64,000 nt of DNA, from NCBI RefSeq assembly GCF_016464375.1, contig NZ_JADDIU010000004.1, positions 124,001 to 188,000 on the forward strand, read 5' to 3'. Numbering within the stretch: position 1 is the first letter of the stretch; every line of letters begins with the position of its first letter. The translations under genes were made by a program, and so were the position numbers. The notes under the pieces are model-generated. The model was not told the origin of the DNA. It worked only from the letters and a program-made list of their open reading frames with translations, and searched no databases. Of the stretch, positions 16,550-26,753 are shown in pieces. Source of the DNA: Bacillus renqingensis (GTDB lineage: Bacteria; Bacillota; Bacilli; Bacillales; Cytobacillaceae).

Positions 16550-18386
16550 AGCTGTTCCCCCTAAGAATACTTGCCCGCTCTTTTGTATAATGGGCCAATT
16601 CAAGCGTCAGTTCATATCGTAAAAATGGTGTGATTAAATAAATTCCATTAAATAAATCAAGGGCGGCATCAATTAATTGTTTCGTAATCCTAATTCCTTC
16701 CCGAGCAGCTTGTAGTGGGTCATCGTTCAGCGCAAACATCTGCTCACGAATCGAATCGGCAATCTTGATGCCGGGCACTTCGTTATGAAGGAATTCCGCA
16801 TTTTTACTGCTCAAGAGCGGCATTAATCCAATATAGATGGGCGCTACCAGGTGTTTCGTAGTTTCATAGATTTCAATCAGTTTGGCCTCAGAGAAGACAG
16901 GCTGTGAGATAAAGTAATCAGCACCGAAGCTGATTTTTTTCTCGAGCCGCTGGACTGCTTTTTCAAGCGAGCGGACATTAGGGTTAAAGGCAGCGGCAAT
17001 GCTAAACGCCGTTTTTGCTCCCAGGTCTTTTCCGGAAAAAGACAGCCCCTCATTCAATTGCTTGATCATCTGGATAAGTTCAAATGATGAGACATCGTAA
17101 ACGGAGGATGCTCCAGGGAAATCTCCAACTCTCGCCGGGTCGCCGGTGATGGCCAGAACGTCATTCATGCCAAGTGTGTGCAGCCCCATTAAGTGGGATT
17201 GCAGACCGATTAAGTTACGGTCACGGCAAGATAAATGAATCAGCGGCCGCATTCCTAGTTCTTGTTTTACTAAATAGCCTAATGATTCATTGGAAATCCT
17301 TACCGTTGCAAGGGAATTATCTGCAAGTGTTAAGGCATCGATTCCGGCTTCCTTGAACGCCTTTGCCCCCTCGAAAAATTTTGATGTATCCAGCTTTTTT
17401 GGCGGGTCCAATTCGACAATGACAGATGGACGTTTTTTGACAATTTCCTGGAGCGGCGCGTAGTCCCTTTTAGGAGCACGCTCTTCAACAAAAAGCTGCA
17501 CTTGTGGTAACTTTACCACTTTTTCGATAACGGGGGTGCGGTCCTTCAGTCCAGCAAACGCTCTGATATGCTCCGGTGTGGTACCGCAGCAGCCGCCTAA
17601 GAGCCGCACACCTTGCTCCCTAAAGCTTTGCGCAGCCTTCCTAAAGTAATCAGCATCGCCTACATAGTGGAATTTCCCGTCCGTGTAGGCCGGCAGACTG
17701 GCATTTGGGTAGGCAGAAAGAAACGCCTGCTTTGGCAGCTCAATTTGTTCCAGTGCCAATAACATGTGGTGCGGGCCAAGCCGGCAATTGAGACCAACGA
17801 CATCAGCCCCAAGCTCCTCCAGCTTTTTTAAGGCATCATTAACCGGGGTACGATTTTGCAGGACCCCTGGTTCCTGCAGTGAAACCTGGGCAACAATTGG
17901 CATCGTTGTTTCCTTCCGTGCGATTGTTAAAACCGTTTCAAGTTCTTCTATATCATAGAAGGTTTCGAGCAGCAAGCCATCAACCCCTTCAAGCAAGAGG
18001 CAATATAGCTGCTCACGGAAGCTGCGTTTAATTTCTTCAATTGTTACCGAATCGGGCTTGATTCCGCGGTTCCCGCCCAGTGTCCCAAGGACATAGGCAT
18101 TTGTCTGGGCCGCTGCTTTCGCATGCCGAACTGCTGCACTATTGATTTCTTTTACTGAATCCTCCAAACCATAGCGCTGCAGCTTTAAATAGTTTGCCGC
18201 ATACGTATTCGTCTGTATTACATCGGCACCGGCATCGATATAGGCGCGATGAATCGTTTGGATTTGCTCCGGCTGCGAGAGATTTAGTTCTTCAAAACAG
18301 CAATCTGTTCCATAGGAATAGAGCAGCGTTCCCATCGCCCCGTCCGCAATCAGGATTTCATTTTTTAATTGATCGAGTAAGCTCAT
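16527..18386 (-). CDS. yitJ: Bifunctional homocysteine S-methyltransferase / methylenetetrahydrofolate reductase
   Basis: 619 aa. Residues about 1-300 are a homocysteine methyltransferase domain ([39 protein letters not shown]); about 330-619 a MetF-type TIM barrel ([29 protein letters not shown]). It supplies 5-methyl-THF for MetH. Of three consecutive ATG codons I chose the last (18386), which has the best distance to TGAGGAG. Confidence 0.92.
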   Translation of the reverse strand: MSLLDQLKNEILIADGAMGTLLYSYGTDCCFEELNLSQPEQIQTIHRAYIDAGADVIQTNTYAANYLKLQRYGLEDSVKEINSAAVRHAKAAAQTNAYVLGTLGGNRGIKPDSVTIEEIKRSFREQLYCLLLEGVDGLLLETFYDIEELETVLTIARKETTMPIVAQVSLQEPGVLQNRTPVNDALKKLEELGADVVGLNCRLGPHHMLLALEQIELPKQAFLSAYPNASLPAYTDGKFHYVGDADYFRKAAQSFREQGVRLLGGCCGTTPEHIRAFAGLKDRTPVIEKVVKLPQVQLFVEERAPKRDYAPLQEIVKKRPSVIVELDPPKKLDTSKFFEGAKAFKEAGIDALTLADNSLATVRISNESLGYLVKQELGMRPLIHLSCRDRNLIGLQSHLMGLHTLGMNDVLAITGDPARVGDFPGASSVYDVSSFELIQMIKQLNEGLSFSGKDLGAKTAFSIAAAFNPNVRSLEKAVQRLEKKISFGADYFISQPVFSEAKLIEIYETTKHLVAPIYIGLMPLLSSKNAEFLHNEVPGIKIADSIREQMFALNDDPLQAAREGIRITKQLIDAALDLFNGIYLITPFLRYELTLELAHYTKERASILRGNSYVETTIY

Positions 18387-18495
18387 CATCATTCTCCTCA
18401 TTAAAGCACCAATTCATTTTAACTCAGCTCCTCTAGGCTGGGGGAATTAGGCTGGTTATAAAGCAGTGTCGTTTCAAAGCTCAATTTTTCCTTCG

Positions 18496-19611
18496 TCATT
18501 GTACCGTTACACCTTCTGTGATTTTGGCAAACGCCTGCTTTAAGTCGGCAATTAAATCTTCTGCGTCTTCAATTCCGACAGAAAAACGTAATAAACGGTT
18601 ACAGACGCCTTGTTGGATACGGATTTCTTCGGGAATATCGGCATGGGTCTGTGTTGCCGGATAGGTGATAAAGCTTTCCGTTCCACCGAGGCTTTCCGCA
18701 AAACTAATCAGCTGTAAGTTTTGTAAAAATGGATTGACCCATATTTCGTCCTTGATTCTAAAGGAAACCATGCCGCCTCTGCCGGGATAAAGAACATCTG
18801 TTACGCCGTCATGGTTTGAAAGAAATTTCACAATGGCCTTGGCATTTTTCTCGTGTCTTTCTATTCTTAGTGACAAGGTCTTCATTCCGCGCATTAAAAG
18901 CCAGGAGTCAAATGGACTGAGCACTCCACCGGCTCCGTTATGGTGGAAAGCCAGAGCTTCACAAAGTTCCTTACCCTTAGCAACAATTAATCCGGCAAGG
19001 ACATCATTATGACCGCCTAAGTACTTTGTCGCACTATGAATCACGATATCGGCGCCGAGCTTGATCGGCTGCTGCAGGAGCGGGGTGTAGAAAGTATTGT
19101 CAACTATTAATAAAAGTCCATGCTGTTTAGCGATATCTGCAATTGCCGCAATATCTGCCTGCTGCATGAGGGGATTTGTCGGTGTCTCAAGGAAAATCGC
19201 TTTTGTTTGCGGTGTAATTTTGCTTTCAACTATTTCCGGACGACATGTATCGATATAATGACAATGCAAGCCCCATTTTTTGAATCCTTGTTCCAATAAA
19301 CGGTAGGTTCCGCCATATAGATCTTCGCTTACTAACCATTCATCACCTGATTGGAATAAGGAAAGAATGGTAAAGATTGCGGCCATCCCTGAACTGCAGG
19401 CGAATCCTTGGTCACCGCCCTCAAGATCAGCAATCGTTTTTTCAAGCAGCTGGCGTGTTGGATTTCCGGTTCGTGAATAATCAAATCCAGTGGATTGTCC
19501 GATCCCTTCGTGGCGATAGGCGGTTGAAAAATAGACAGGTGGATTGACGGCTCCTGTTGCCGTGTCATGGCGGTTCCCAATTTGAGCAAGTTTTGTATCA
19601 ATTTTGTACAT
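18496..19611 (-). CDS. metI: Cystathionine gamma-synthase / O-acylhomoserine thiolyase
   Basis: 371 aa, PLP fold type I. The PLP lysine is Lys196 in HSATKYLGGHND; FDYSRTGNPTR and CSSGMAAI bind cofactor. ATG 19611 has AAGGAAG upstream; in-frame codons further up belong to the riboswitch leader. First gene behind the S-box. The usual partner metC (beta-lyase) is not next to it, so either direct sulfhydrylation or a metC elsewhere must complete homocysteine synthesis. Confidence 0.9.
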   Translation of the reverse strand: MYKIDTKLAQIGNRHDTATGAVNPPVYFSTAYRHEGIGQSTGFDYSRTGNPTRQLLEKTIADLEGGDQGFACSSGMAAIFTILSLFQSGDEWLVSEDLYGGTYRLLEQGFKKWGLHCHYIDTCRPEIVESKITPQTKAIFLETPTNPLMQQADIAAIADIAKQHGLLLIVDNTFYTPLLQQPIKLGADIVIHSATKYLGGHNDVLAGLIVAKGKELCEALAFHHNGAGGVLSPFDSWLLMRGMKTLSLRIERHEKNAKAIVKFLSNHDGVTDVLYPGRGGMVSFRIKDEIWVNPFLQNLQLISFAESLGGTESFITYPATQTHADIPEEIRIQQGVCNRLLRFSVGIEDAEDLIADLKQAFAKITEGVTVQ

Positions 19612-19636
19612 AACGGACACTTCCTTATTTAAAATA

Positions 19637-19665
19637 AAAAAGTCTTCTTTAAGAAGAAGACTTTT
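19637..19665 (-). terminator. Riboswitch-controlled terminator before metI
   Basis: AAAAGTCTTC / GAAGACTTTT followed by T-rich sequence, between the S-box aptamer and metI. Confidence 0.8.
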
Positions 19666-19691
19666 GTAAGCACGGACCAATTGTCATTCTT

Positions 19692-19798
19692 CTTATCTTG
19701 CAAATTCATATTTGCAGGACTTAGCACCTTTTCAATGAAAAAGCCATTGAAGGTTGCTGAGGTGTCATCGGGCCCTTCCCTCAACCTCTCTTGATAAG
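19692..19798 (-). promoter_or_regulatory. SAM riboswitch (S-box)
   Basis: On the minus strand it begins CTTATCAAGAGAGGTTGAGG, continues with GGGCCCGATGACACCTCAGC and AACC, has the AAGGTGCTAAGTCCTGC block, and closes with GATAAG. These are the P1 arms and core of the S-box aptamer. High SAM should favour the downstream terminator and switch off metI-yitJ-metH. Confidence 0.93.
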
Positions 19799-19824
19799 AA
19801 AATCATTATTTAGATTATTTATAA

Positions 19825-19853
19825 AATTTACTACATTAATGCTGTGGTGTCAA
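19825..19853 (-). promoter_or_regulatory. Sigma-A promoter of the methionine operon
   Basis: TTGACA (19848-19853), 17-bp spacer, TAAATT (19825-19830) on the minus strand. Confidence 0.7.
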
Positions 19854-19885
19854 ATAAAATTTTTATTATTTTAAGAGACCAAGGC

Positions 19886-20096
19886 AAATAGGGATTCGTT
19901 CCTTTAAAAGAACATTTATTTAAAAGCATTCTTTAAGAAGGTAAAATTGATTAATATAAGGCTTGATTTTTTGTTAAAAAGGAATATAATGTTCTTAATA
20001 AAGAAAATAGTAATTTATAAAATGGAATAAAAAAATAGAAGAAGGAAATTTTTTTTTGGCCTATTCGTTTCTTATAAAGAACAAACGTGTGTTTTA
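19886..20096. promoter_or_regulatory. SinR-box-like sites in the gene-free stretch before the SinR-like gene
   Basis: The stretch 19860-20415 has no supported gene. It holds GTTC-N8-GAAC near 19897, GTTCTT near 19992 and AAGAAC near 20079 (GTTCTTT on the other strand), which resemble the SinR half-site GTTCTYT. Autoregulation is possible but unproven; AT-rich sequence gives such matches by chance. Confidence 0.3.
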
Positions 20097-20415
20097 AAGT
20101 GTTATTTATGGTGATGTCTCCTAACCAATATCAAAAGAGGCACTCGGTCATACTGTGGGTTGGAATAAACCTTAGACGCTAGTCGTCAAGAGTGTGATGT
20201 GAGGGGGGTTAGATGCTCTGCATAAAGTAGGGATTTTGTTAATGTACCTTAATGCGGCCAATTGGCAGAGATGATGATTCAACCCATAGATAAAGACAGT
20301 AAAACGAAATTTGTGGCCGTTCGATTTGAAAATGCCTTGGAAGCAGGGGCAGTGTGATCCCATTCATTGCGTATGGGGTAAAGTGGAAAATGACTAAATT
20401 TAAAGAGGGACTCAA

Positions 20416-20754
20416 ATGATTGGAAAAAAGATAGCTGAACTTCGAAAACAGAAGGGATACACCTTATCTGAACTAGCAGAGAAGACAAAAATATCAAAAT
20501 CTTATCTGAGTAATATAGAGCGTAATTTGAATAAGAATCCTTCTCTAGCTATTATTAAAAGGATTGCCAAGGTTTTAGATGTTGATCTCATGACATTGTT
20601 AAAGAACGAAACTAATCATAATACCAACCAATATGTCGAAAAGGAATGGGCCGACTTTATAAAAGAATTAAAAGATATAGGGGTAGAGAAGGACCAATTA
20701 AAGCAATACAAAACCTTGATTGAATTTATAAAGTGGAAAAATCAGAATAAGTGA
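20416..20754 (+). CDS. SinR-like HTH regulator
   Basis: 112 aa, close to SinR in length. The N-terminal XRE helix-turn-helix reads MIGKKIAELRKQKGYTLSEL with SKSYLSNIERNLNKNPS as recognition part, matching SinR (KSYLSSIERNLQTNPS). The C-terminal half (WADFIKELKDIGVEKDQLK, then FIKWKNQNK) matches the SinR/SinI dimerisation region. SinR represses biofilm matrix genes including tapA-sipW-tasA. No sinI-like antagonist is adjacent. Start behind AAAGAGGGACTCAA. Confidence 0.8.
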   Translation: MIGKKIAELRKQKGYTLSELAEKTKISKSYLSNIERNLNKNPSLAIIKRIAKVLDVDLMTLLKNETNHNTNQYVEKEWADFIKELKDIGVEKDQLKQYKTLIEFIKWKNQNK

Positions 20755-20959
20755 CAAACGTTTGTTCAGTTATGAATGCTGAGTTTAGAGAAACAGGAAA
20801 GAAACCCTATTTAATAGTAGAACCGGGAATCTTGATGGTGGCGACCCCTTTTACATTCGTTTCTAAGGTAATTGAAACAAAAAAATTCAAGATCAATTTT
20901 TTGTTTTGGTCGAGGGCAGCGTGCATAATATTAAGCCTACTATGCAAATTGTAAGGCAA

Positions 20960-20993
20960 AAACGACAGGATGGCAACGCCTTTCCTGTCGTTT
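20960..20993 (+). terminator. Terminator downstream of the SinR-like gene
   Basis: AAACGACAGGA / TCCTGTCGTTT stem followed by T residues. Confidence 0.75.
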
Positions 20994-21023
20994 TTTTTAT
21001 AATATCACCAGAATTTATATCAC

Positions 21024-21249
21024 TCGACTTTGAGAAATGTCTAGCTCCAGCGCCCTAGCGGCGAGACGCCTTCGCTCTCCGCCCTACGATAAGTCAAGCA
21101 CGAATGCGCCTCCGGCTCTTCGTGTTTCCTTTATCTCAGTTGGAGTGCTCCACAAGGAAGGCTTCGGCAGCATCAGCATCGCACGAAGGAAAAGCGATAG
21201 CTTTTTCAAGGAGGCCATACGCCGCTGACCAGGGCGCTTGCGCTTTTCT
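21024..21249 (+). repeat. Dispersed GC-rich repeat, copy 1 (longest)
   Basis: Begins TCGACTTTGAGAAATGTC and TAGCTCCAGCGCCC, ends CAGGGCGCTTGCGCTTTTCT; AGCGCCC and GGGCGCT are inverted ends. Copies also at 28524, 55481 (inverted) and 62641. This copy carries both internal modules. Confidence 0.75.
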
Positions 21250-21267
21250 AATAAAAGCAATCTAATT

Positions 21268-22320
21268 TTATACATGAATAAATTTAACACAAACCGGATA
21301 AGGAACCTTAATATCAGACGCAATCAATGTAAGCCTTCCGGATCCTTCATCCCTTTGATAAAGCACAAGATTCCCCGTTTCCTGATTCGAACCGACAATG
21401 TATTTCTCAGTTGGATCCAATTCAAAATCCCTCGGCCAGTCTCCCTCTGAAGAAACCCTTTCTACGAAGCGAAGTTCCCCTGTTGCTTGATTGACACTGA
21501 AAACCGCAATACTGTTATGTCCCCGATTGCCGGCATAAACGAAACGGCCATCAGAAGAAATATGAATCGCGCTACCTTGGTTGTTTTCCTTAAAATCCTC
21601 CGGAATAGTAGAAATGTACTGCTTCTCAGAAAAACGTCCATCCTCATAGTCCAATAAAATGACTTCCGAACTGAATTCGGTCATGATATACGCAAATTTG
21701 CCATTTGGGTGAAAGACTAAATGTCTTGGACCACTGCCTGCCTTCAATGGAAGCAGCTTAACCTTGGTCAATGTTGCATCCTCATTTACCTTATAAGTAA
21801 TTAAGGCATCTATCCCAAGTTCAACAACCGCAAGATATTTTTCGTCCGGGGTCAGTCCTGCAAAATGGGAATGGGGCTTATCCTGTCTTGGATCTGGACC
21901 ACGACCTTCATGCTTCATCGTTGAGGCTGCCGGCAGGAGCGACCCATCTCCCCGGTTAATAAGATGGGATTCTACTAGCCCTTTATGGTAATTGGCGCTA
22001 AATAGATATTGTTTTTGACGATCAACATTTACATAGCAAGGGGATGACCCTGGTGACAGCTGCCGATTAATTTCGACTAACTCGCCGCCATGTCCAATGG
22101 AAAATGCTGCAACACCTCCATTGTCTCCATCTTTGACAACCGAATAAAGATTTCGGTTGTCATGGCTGATGGCTAAATAGGTGGGATTCCCTAACTCGGC
22201 CGCAACGCGGACATCCTCAATTTTCCCTTCATCCGTATTAAGAGTGAAGGAGTAAATTCCTTTGCTTTCTCCTTTTGTGTAGGTCCCGATAAATCCTTTA
22301 AATTTGTTTTTTTCTGGCAT
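21268..22320 (-). CDS. 6-phosphogluconolactonase-type beta-propeller lactonase
   Basis: 350 aa, YkgB/Pgl-like seven-bladed propeller without a signal peptide: FIGTYTKGESKGIYSFTLN at the start, repeated blade patterns (GPRHLVFHPNGKFAYIMTE, WPRDFELDPTEKYIVGSNQ). Start ATG 22320 behind CGGAGGAGAATCAAACT. Such proteins hydrolyse 6-phosphogluconolactone or related sugar lactones. Adjacent and divergent to the rhamnose genes, but the functional link is open. Confidence 0.85.
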   Translation of the reverse strand: MPEKNKFKGFIGTYTKGESKGIYSFTLNTDEGKIEDVRVAAELGNPTYLAISHDNRNLYSVVKDGDNGGVAAFSIGHGGELVEINRQLSPGSSPCYVNVDRQKQYLFSANYHKGLVESHLINRGDGSLLPAASTMKHEGRGPDPRQDKPHSHFAGLTPDEKYLAVVELGIDALITYKVNEDATLTKVKLLPLKAGSGPRHLVFHPNGKFAYIMTEFSSEVILLDYEDGRFSEKQYISTIPEDFKENNQGSAIHISSDGRFVYAGNRGHNSIAVFSVNQATGELRFVERVSSEGDWPRDFELDPTEKYIVGSNQETGNLVLYQRDEGSGRLTLIASDIKVPYPVCVKFIHV

Positions 22321-22567
22321 AGTTTGATTCTCCTCCGATAGTTGTCCTATTTATTTTATCAATTCGCCGGAAATTTATAAAAGAAAAGCAACTAACGTTA
22401 AACGTTTCCCTTTATGTGTAGTTTTTCCTTGTATAAAAACAAATGAATCAAATTTATGAAATTGATTCATTTAGACAGAGAAAAATTATCCCTTGGCAAA
22501 TAAGGACAATAAAATAGTCGAATCAAGTTATAGGAAATTGGCTGTTTTCGAGTATGATAGATAGTAT

Positions 22568-22582
22568 CGTAACCGTTTCCAA
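22568..22582 (-). promoter_or_regulatory. Candidate CcpA (cre) site before rhaB
   Basis: TTGGAAACGGTTACG on the minus strand matches the cre consensus TGWAANCGNTNWCA except at the last position. It lies 17 bp before the rhaB start, where CcpA binding would block transcription when glucose is present. Confidence 0.5.
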
Positions 22583-22598
22583 TTGAAGGGTGATGTGA

Positions 22599-24020
22599 AT
22601 GACAAAAAACGCTATAGCCGTTGATATCGGTGCCTCAAGCGGTCGGCTTATCTTAGGTTACCTTGAGGATGGCCAATTAAAATTAAAGGAAATTCATCGC
22701 TTTGAAAATAAAATTGTGAAAAAAGGCGAGTCTTTCTGTTGGGAAGTGGATAAGCTTTTTCGGGAAATAAAACGGGGACTGAAAAAATGTAATCAACTAG
22801 GGATAAAACCGGATAGTATTGGCATTGACACCTGGGCTGTTGACTTTGTGTTATTAGATGAAAATGACAAGCTGCTGACAGATGCTGTTTCCTATCGTGA
22901 TCCGAGAACGGACGGGATGATGGAGCAGGTCTTCGAGCAGATTATGAAAGAAAGACTCTATCTCGAAACAGGGATTCAATTTCAAAAGTTTAACACCATT
23001 TTCCAACTATGGTCAATGAAGCAAAAAAATCCTGAGGTGTTAACGAAAGCAAAATCATTCTTAATGATTCCGGATTATTTCAATTTCCTATTAACGGGAA
23101 AAAAAGTAAACGAATACACCAATGCCTCGACAACCCAATTGGTGAATGCCTTTACGAAAAAGTGGGATCAGCAGCTAATTGATTTACTTGATTTGAATAA
23201 AGAGATGTTTCAGGAAATCAAATTGCCAAAAACGATAGTAGGGAACTTATCAGAAGAATTAGTATCAGAGCTTGGTTTTGACATGCAGGTTATTCTCCCG
23301 GCAACACATGATACCGGCTCAGCCGTTATTGCTGTTCCTGAACAGGATGAGACCATTTATATCAGTTCTGGCACCTGGTCATTGATGGGGACAGAGAATC
23401 ACTTTCCAATTTGTGTGACAAAGGCGCTTGACTACAATTTCACCAATGAAGGTGGGATGGATTATCGTTTTCGTTTCTTGAAAAACATCATGGGTCTGTG
23501 GATGATTCAAGAAGTCAAGCGAAACTATAATAATGAATATTCCTTTGCTAGACTTGTAGAATTGGCGGAAGAAGCAAAGGATTTCAAGGCCATTGTGAAT
23601 GTCAACGATGACCGCTTCCTGAAGCCCGACAATATGATTCAAGAAATTCAAAACTATTGTATCGAAACAGGGCAGCCTATTCCAAGCACACCTGGTGAGG
23701 TCGCCAAATGTGTGTATGACAGCTTAGCGATAAGTTATCAGAAGGCTGTTACAGAAATTGAAGAAATTTTTGAAAAGAAATTTGAAAAGATTAATGTTAT
23801 TGGCGGCGGCTGTCAAAATGAAATGCTGAATCAGCTGATTGCCGATGTTACAGGCAAAGAGGTATATGCCGGCCCTGTTGAAGCAACCGCTATAGGAAAT
23901 ATCGCTGCCCAATTAATGGCGCTTGGAGAAATTGATACGATTCAAGAGGCCAGGGTGTTGATCAAAAGTTCGTTTGAAGTCAAAAAATATGAACCTGCAC
24001 ATGTACATGTAATCCGCTAA
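22599..24020 (+). CDS. rhaB: L-rhamnulokinase
   Basis: 473 aa FGGY kinase. VDIGASSGRLILGYL is the phosphate-1 motif; IGIDTWAVDFVLLD, DTGSAVIAVP, SSGTWSLMGTE and INVIGGGCQNEMLNQL match RhaB. It phosphorylates L-rhamnulose. First gene of the rha locus, followed 21 nt later by rhaA. Start behind GAAGGGTGATGTGA. Confidence 0.92.
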   Translation: MTKNAIAVDIGASSGRLILGYLEDGQLKLKEIHRFENKIVKKGESFCWEVDKLFREIKRGLKKCNQLGIKPDSIGIDTWAVDFVLLDENDKLLTDAVSYRDPRTDGMMEQVFEQIMKERLYLETGIQFQKFNTIFQLWSMKQKNPEVLTKAKSFLMIPDYFNFLLTGKKVNEYTNASTTQLVNAFTKKWDQQLIDLLDLNKEMFQEIKLPKTIVGNLSEELVSELGFDMQVILPATHDTGSAVIAVPEQDETIYISSGTWSLMGTENHFPICVTKALDYNFTNEGGMDYRFRFLKNIMGLWMIQEVKRNYNNEYSFARLVELAEEAKDFKAIVNVNDDRFLKPDNMIQEIQNYCIETGQPIPSTPGEVAKCVYDSLAISYQKAVTEIEEIFEKKFEKINVIGGGCQNEMLNQLIADVTGKEVYAGPVEATAIGNIAAQLMALGEIDTIQEARVLIKSSFEVKKYEPAHVHVIR

Positions 24021-24041
24021 GCATAGGAAGGAAGATGTAAT

Positions 24042-25295
24042 ATGTCTATTAAAGAAAACTATGAGCTGGCCAAACAAGCTTATGCAAAATGGGGAGTAGA
24101 CGTTGAGGAAGTAATTGGAAAATTGAAGAATGTACCGATTTCTATTCACTGCTGGCAAGGAGATGATATTGCCGGATTTGAGGTCATCCAAAATGAATTG
24201 TCCGGCGGTATTGATGTAACCGGTAACTACCCTGGTAAAGCGACAACACCTGAGGAATTAAGAAGCGATTTGGAAAAAGCTCTTTCCTTAATCCCTGGTA
24301 AGCATCGCGTGAATTTACATGCAATTTATGCAGAAACAAATGGCAAGATAGTGGAAAGGGATCAACTTGAACCAAAACATTTTGAAAACTGGGTAAAATG
24401 GGCGAAGGAAAATGGACTGGGCTTGGATTTTAACCCAACACTATTCTCTCATCCGAAAGCAGCAGACGGTCTGACTTTATCGCATCCGAACGAAGAAATT
24501 CGTGAGTTTTGGATTAACCATTGCATTGCCAGCCGGAAAATTGGTGAATACTTTGGGAAAGAGCTTGGTACACCAGCATTAACAAATATCTGGATTCCAG
24601 ATGGCTACAAAGATATTCCAAGCGACCGTTTAACACCAAGAAAAAGATTAAAAGATTCATTAGATAAGATTTTTGCTGTGGATATAGAGGAGAATTATAA
24701 TTTAGATGCTGTTGAGAGCAAAGTATTTGGTATTGGTTCAGAAGCCTACGTGGTCGGTTCCCACGAATTTTATCTAAACTATGCGATGAAAAATAATAAA
24801 TTGTGCTTGCTGGATACTGGACATTATCATCCAACTGAAACAGTATCGAATAAAATTTCTTCCATGCTTTTATTCAGCGATAAGCTTGCCCTGCACGTAT
24901 CAAGACCAGTTCGCTGGGACAGTGACCATGTTGTCATTCTTGATGATGAATTAAAAGAGATTGCATTAGAAATTGTACGTAATGATGCACTAGACCGTGT
25001 CATCATTGGACTTGATTTCTTTGATGCGAGCATCAATCGGGTAGCTGCATGGACAATTGGAACTCGCAACATGATTAAAGCATTACTTTATGCCATGCTC
25101 ATTCCAAATGAATATTTAAAACAGCTGCAAGAAGAAGGAAACTTTACCGAAAGATTAGCTCTTATGGAGGAATTCAAGACTTATCCATTTGGGGCAGTAT
25201 GGGATTACTACTGTGAAAAGATGGGGGTACCAGTAAGAGAGTCGTGGCTGGATGAAGTAAAGACGTATGAGCAAGAGATTTTGTTAAAGCGATAA
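24042..25295 (+). CDS. rhaA: L-rhamnose isomerase
   Basis: 417 aa, normal length for RhaA (about 420). Family blocks: [26 protein letters not shown] strand ([13 protein letters not shown]), [39 protein letters not shown] and [14 protein letters not shown], which hold the metal-binding Glu, Asp and His residues. Converts L-rhamnose to L-rhamnulose. Ribosome site GGAAGGAAGATG. Confidence 0.95.
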   Translation: MSIKENYELAKQAYAKWGVDVEEVIGKLKNVPISIHCWQGDDIAGFEVIQNELSGGIDVTGNYPGKATTPEELRSDLEKALSLIPGKHRVNLHAIYAETNGKIVERDQLEPKHFENWVKWAKENGLGLDFNPTLFSHPKAADGLTLSHPNEEIREFWINHCIASRKIGEYFGKELGTPALTNIWIPDGYKDIPSDRLTPRKRLKDSLDKIFAVDIEENYNLDAVESKVFGIGSEAYVVGSHEFYLNYAMKNNKLCLLDTGHYHPTETVSNKISSMLLFSDKLALHVSRPVRWDSDHVVILDDELKEIALEIVRNDALDRVIIGLDFFDASINRVAAWTIGTRNMIKALLYAMLIPNEYLKQLQEEGNFTERLALMEEFKTYPFGAVWDYYCEKMGVPVRESWLDEVKTYEQEILLKR

Positions 25296-25323
25296 ATTAA
25301 ACGAAAGAAATGGAAGACTCAAT

Positions 25324-25367
25324 AAAGGGATAGATAAAAATTTCCTTAATTGGGTCCCTTTTTTTTA
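25324..25367 (+). terminator. Weak terminator after rhaA
   Basis: AAAGGGA / TCCCTTT with a long loop, then a run of T. Confidence 0.45.
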
Positions 25368-25492
25368 TTGGATATTTATTTAAATCCATCTGTTGTATCA
25401 TCGTTTCATTGATTCGAAGCTTTGATTATTTCTTATATTTGGTAAGAGATTAAGGTTTAGGTATAAAATGTGTAAATACTTGGATACAACTG

Positions 25493-25768
25493 TTGAAAAT
25501 ACGTGATATACTTGAATTAGGAAATGCTGATGATAATAAAGTAACTGAGCTACAAATACAAATTAATGACGAAATGAAAGTCTTTGTTATTGGGATCGAA
25601 GATATTATCTTAGACCGATTAAGAGCTTGTATCCATTGGAAATCAGCTTCTGATTGTGAATGGGGGAAAAGAATGTTTCTCCTTCACCATGAACGTCTAG
25701 ATATTGAATATATGAAAGAAATGGCCAAAAAGGATTTAACAAGCAGTCATTTAAGAACAATGGTTTAG
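25493..25768 (+). pseudogene. Remnant of a nucleotidyltransferase-like protein (C-terminal part)
   Basis: A 91-codon frame starting at TTG without a convincing ribosome site. VFVIGIEDIILDRLRACIHW and KSASDCEWGKRM resemble the conserved C-terminal half of DUF6036/AbiEii-like proteins (PEDLI..RL..W.S..D...A). The N-terminal catalytic half is missing, so it is probably a decayed fragment left in the rha locus. A short standalone gene cannot be excluded. Confidence 0.4.
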
Positions 25769-25991
25769 GGAATTATAAAAGCGAGGATAGCTGAAAACCA
25801 TCAATCTACCCGGCTTTTTATCATAGGAAAACAAGAAGTCGATCATATTAACATGGTTGGCTTTTTTTAACTAGATAAGACGTTGGTTTTTCAAAGAAAT
25901 ATGTTAAAATAATATTGTAAATAAAGGAAGGCAAACAAAAATCAACATAAAACAAAATGTGGATATAGGGTCAGGGAAGGGGTTATCGCAA

Positions 25992-26753
25992 GTGCTTGTT
26001 GCCGAAAGACAAAAAAAGATTGTGGAATTGGTGAATGAACGTACAAGTATTAGAGTAACGGAGCTTAGCAGGATATTCTCTGTCACGGAAGAAACGATTC
26101 GCCGTGATCTGAAGAAACTTGAAAAAGAAAATCTATTAATGCGCAGCCATGGCGGTGCGGTTAGTATTGAGAAGGATCATGCTGAGACGTCTTATATAGA
26201 ACGGGAAATTACAAACGCGGCTGAGAAGAAGGTGATTGCAAAGGAAGCAGTAAAGTCGATTGAACAAGGTGATCAAATTATCCTGGATGCCAGTACCACA
26301 GCATGGTATGTGGCCAAGGAATTAATGGATATGCCTTTAACGGTGCTGACAAACTCGATAAAAGTTGCCATTGAGCTTAGCAAAAAAGAGCAAATAAAGG
26401 TGATTTCCACTGGCGGAAATTTATTATCGCAATCCCTCTCTTATGTCGGGCCGCTTGCGGAACGGTCGCTTGACATGTATCACGTGAACAAAGCCTTTCT
26501 CTCTTGTAAAGGGGTGCACCTGGACAAAGGTTTAAGTGACTTTAATGAATTACAAGCACTTTTAAAGCGCAAAATGATGGAGATTGCTGACCAATCTATT
26601 TTGATGGTGGATTCAAGTAAATTCGGGACAAGGGCATTCTCGCAAATCGTCCCAGTGTCCAAGATACACAGCATCATTACCGATTCAAAAATCGATGAAC
26701 AAACAAAGAATCAATTGGAAGAAAAAGAGGTAAAAGTTACTATTGCAACTTAA
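25992..26753 (+). CDS. DeoR-family regulator, probable rhamnose repressor
   Basis: 253 aa from GTG 25992, 9 nt after AAGGGG; the frame is open further upstream to 25959. N-terminal HTH: VAERQKKIVELVNERTSIRV with SVTEETIRRDLKKLE. C-terminal sugar-phosphate sensor: DGDQIILDASTT-type loop (GDQIILDASTTAWYVAKEL), VDSSKFGTRAFSQI. It lies between rhaA and rhaD, like YulB/RhaR of B. subtilis, and probably responds to a rhamnose catabolite. Confidence 0.85.
   Translation: MLVAERQKKIVELVNERTSIRVTELSRIFSVTEETIRRDLKKLEKENLLMRSHGGAVSIEKDHAETSYIEREITNAAEKKVIAKEAVKSIEQGDQIILDASTTAWYVAKELMDMPLTVLTNSIKVAIELSKKEQIKVISTGGNLLSQSLSYVGPLAERSLDMYHVNKAFLSCKGVHLDKGLSDFNELQALLKRKMMEIADQSILMVDSSKFGTRAFSQIVPVSKIHSIITDSKIDEQTKNQLEEKEVKVTIAT

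Noticed and set aside
20102..20380. Possible decayed gene before the SinR-like regulator
   Set aside because: Only short frames, interrupted by stops, with no similarity I could name.
22391..22410. Second cre-like site (AACGTTAAACGTTTCC) upstream of the lactonase gene
   Set aside because: Several mismatches to the consensus; too weak to list as a feature.
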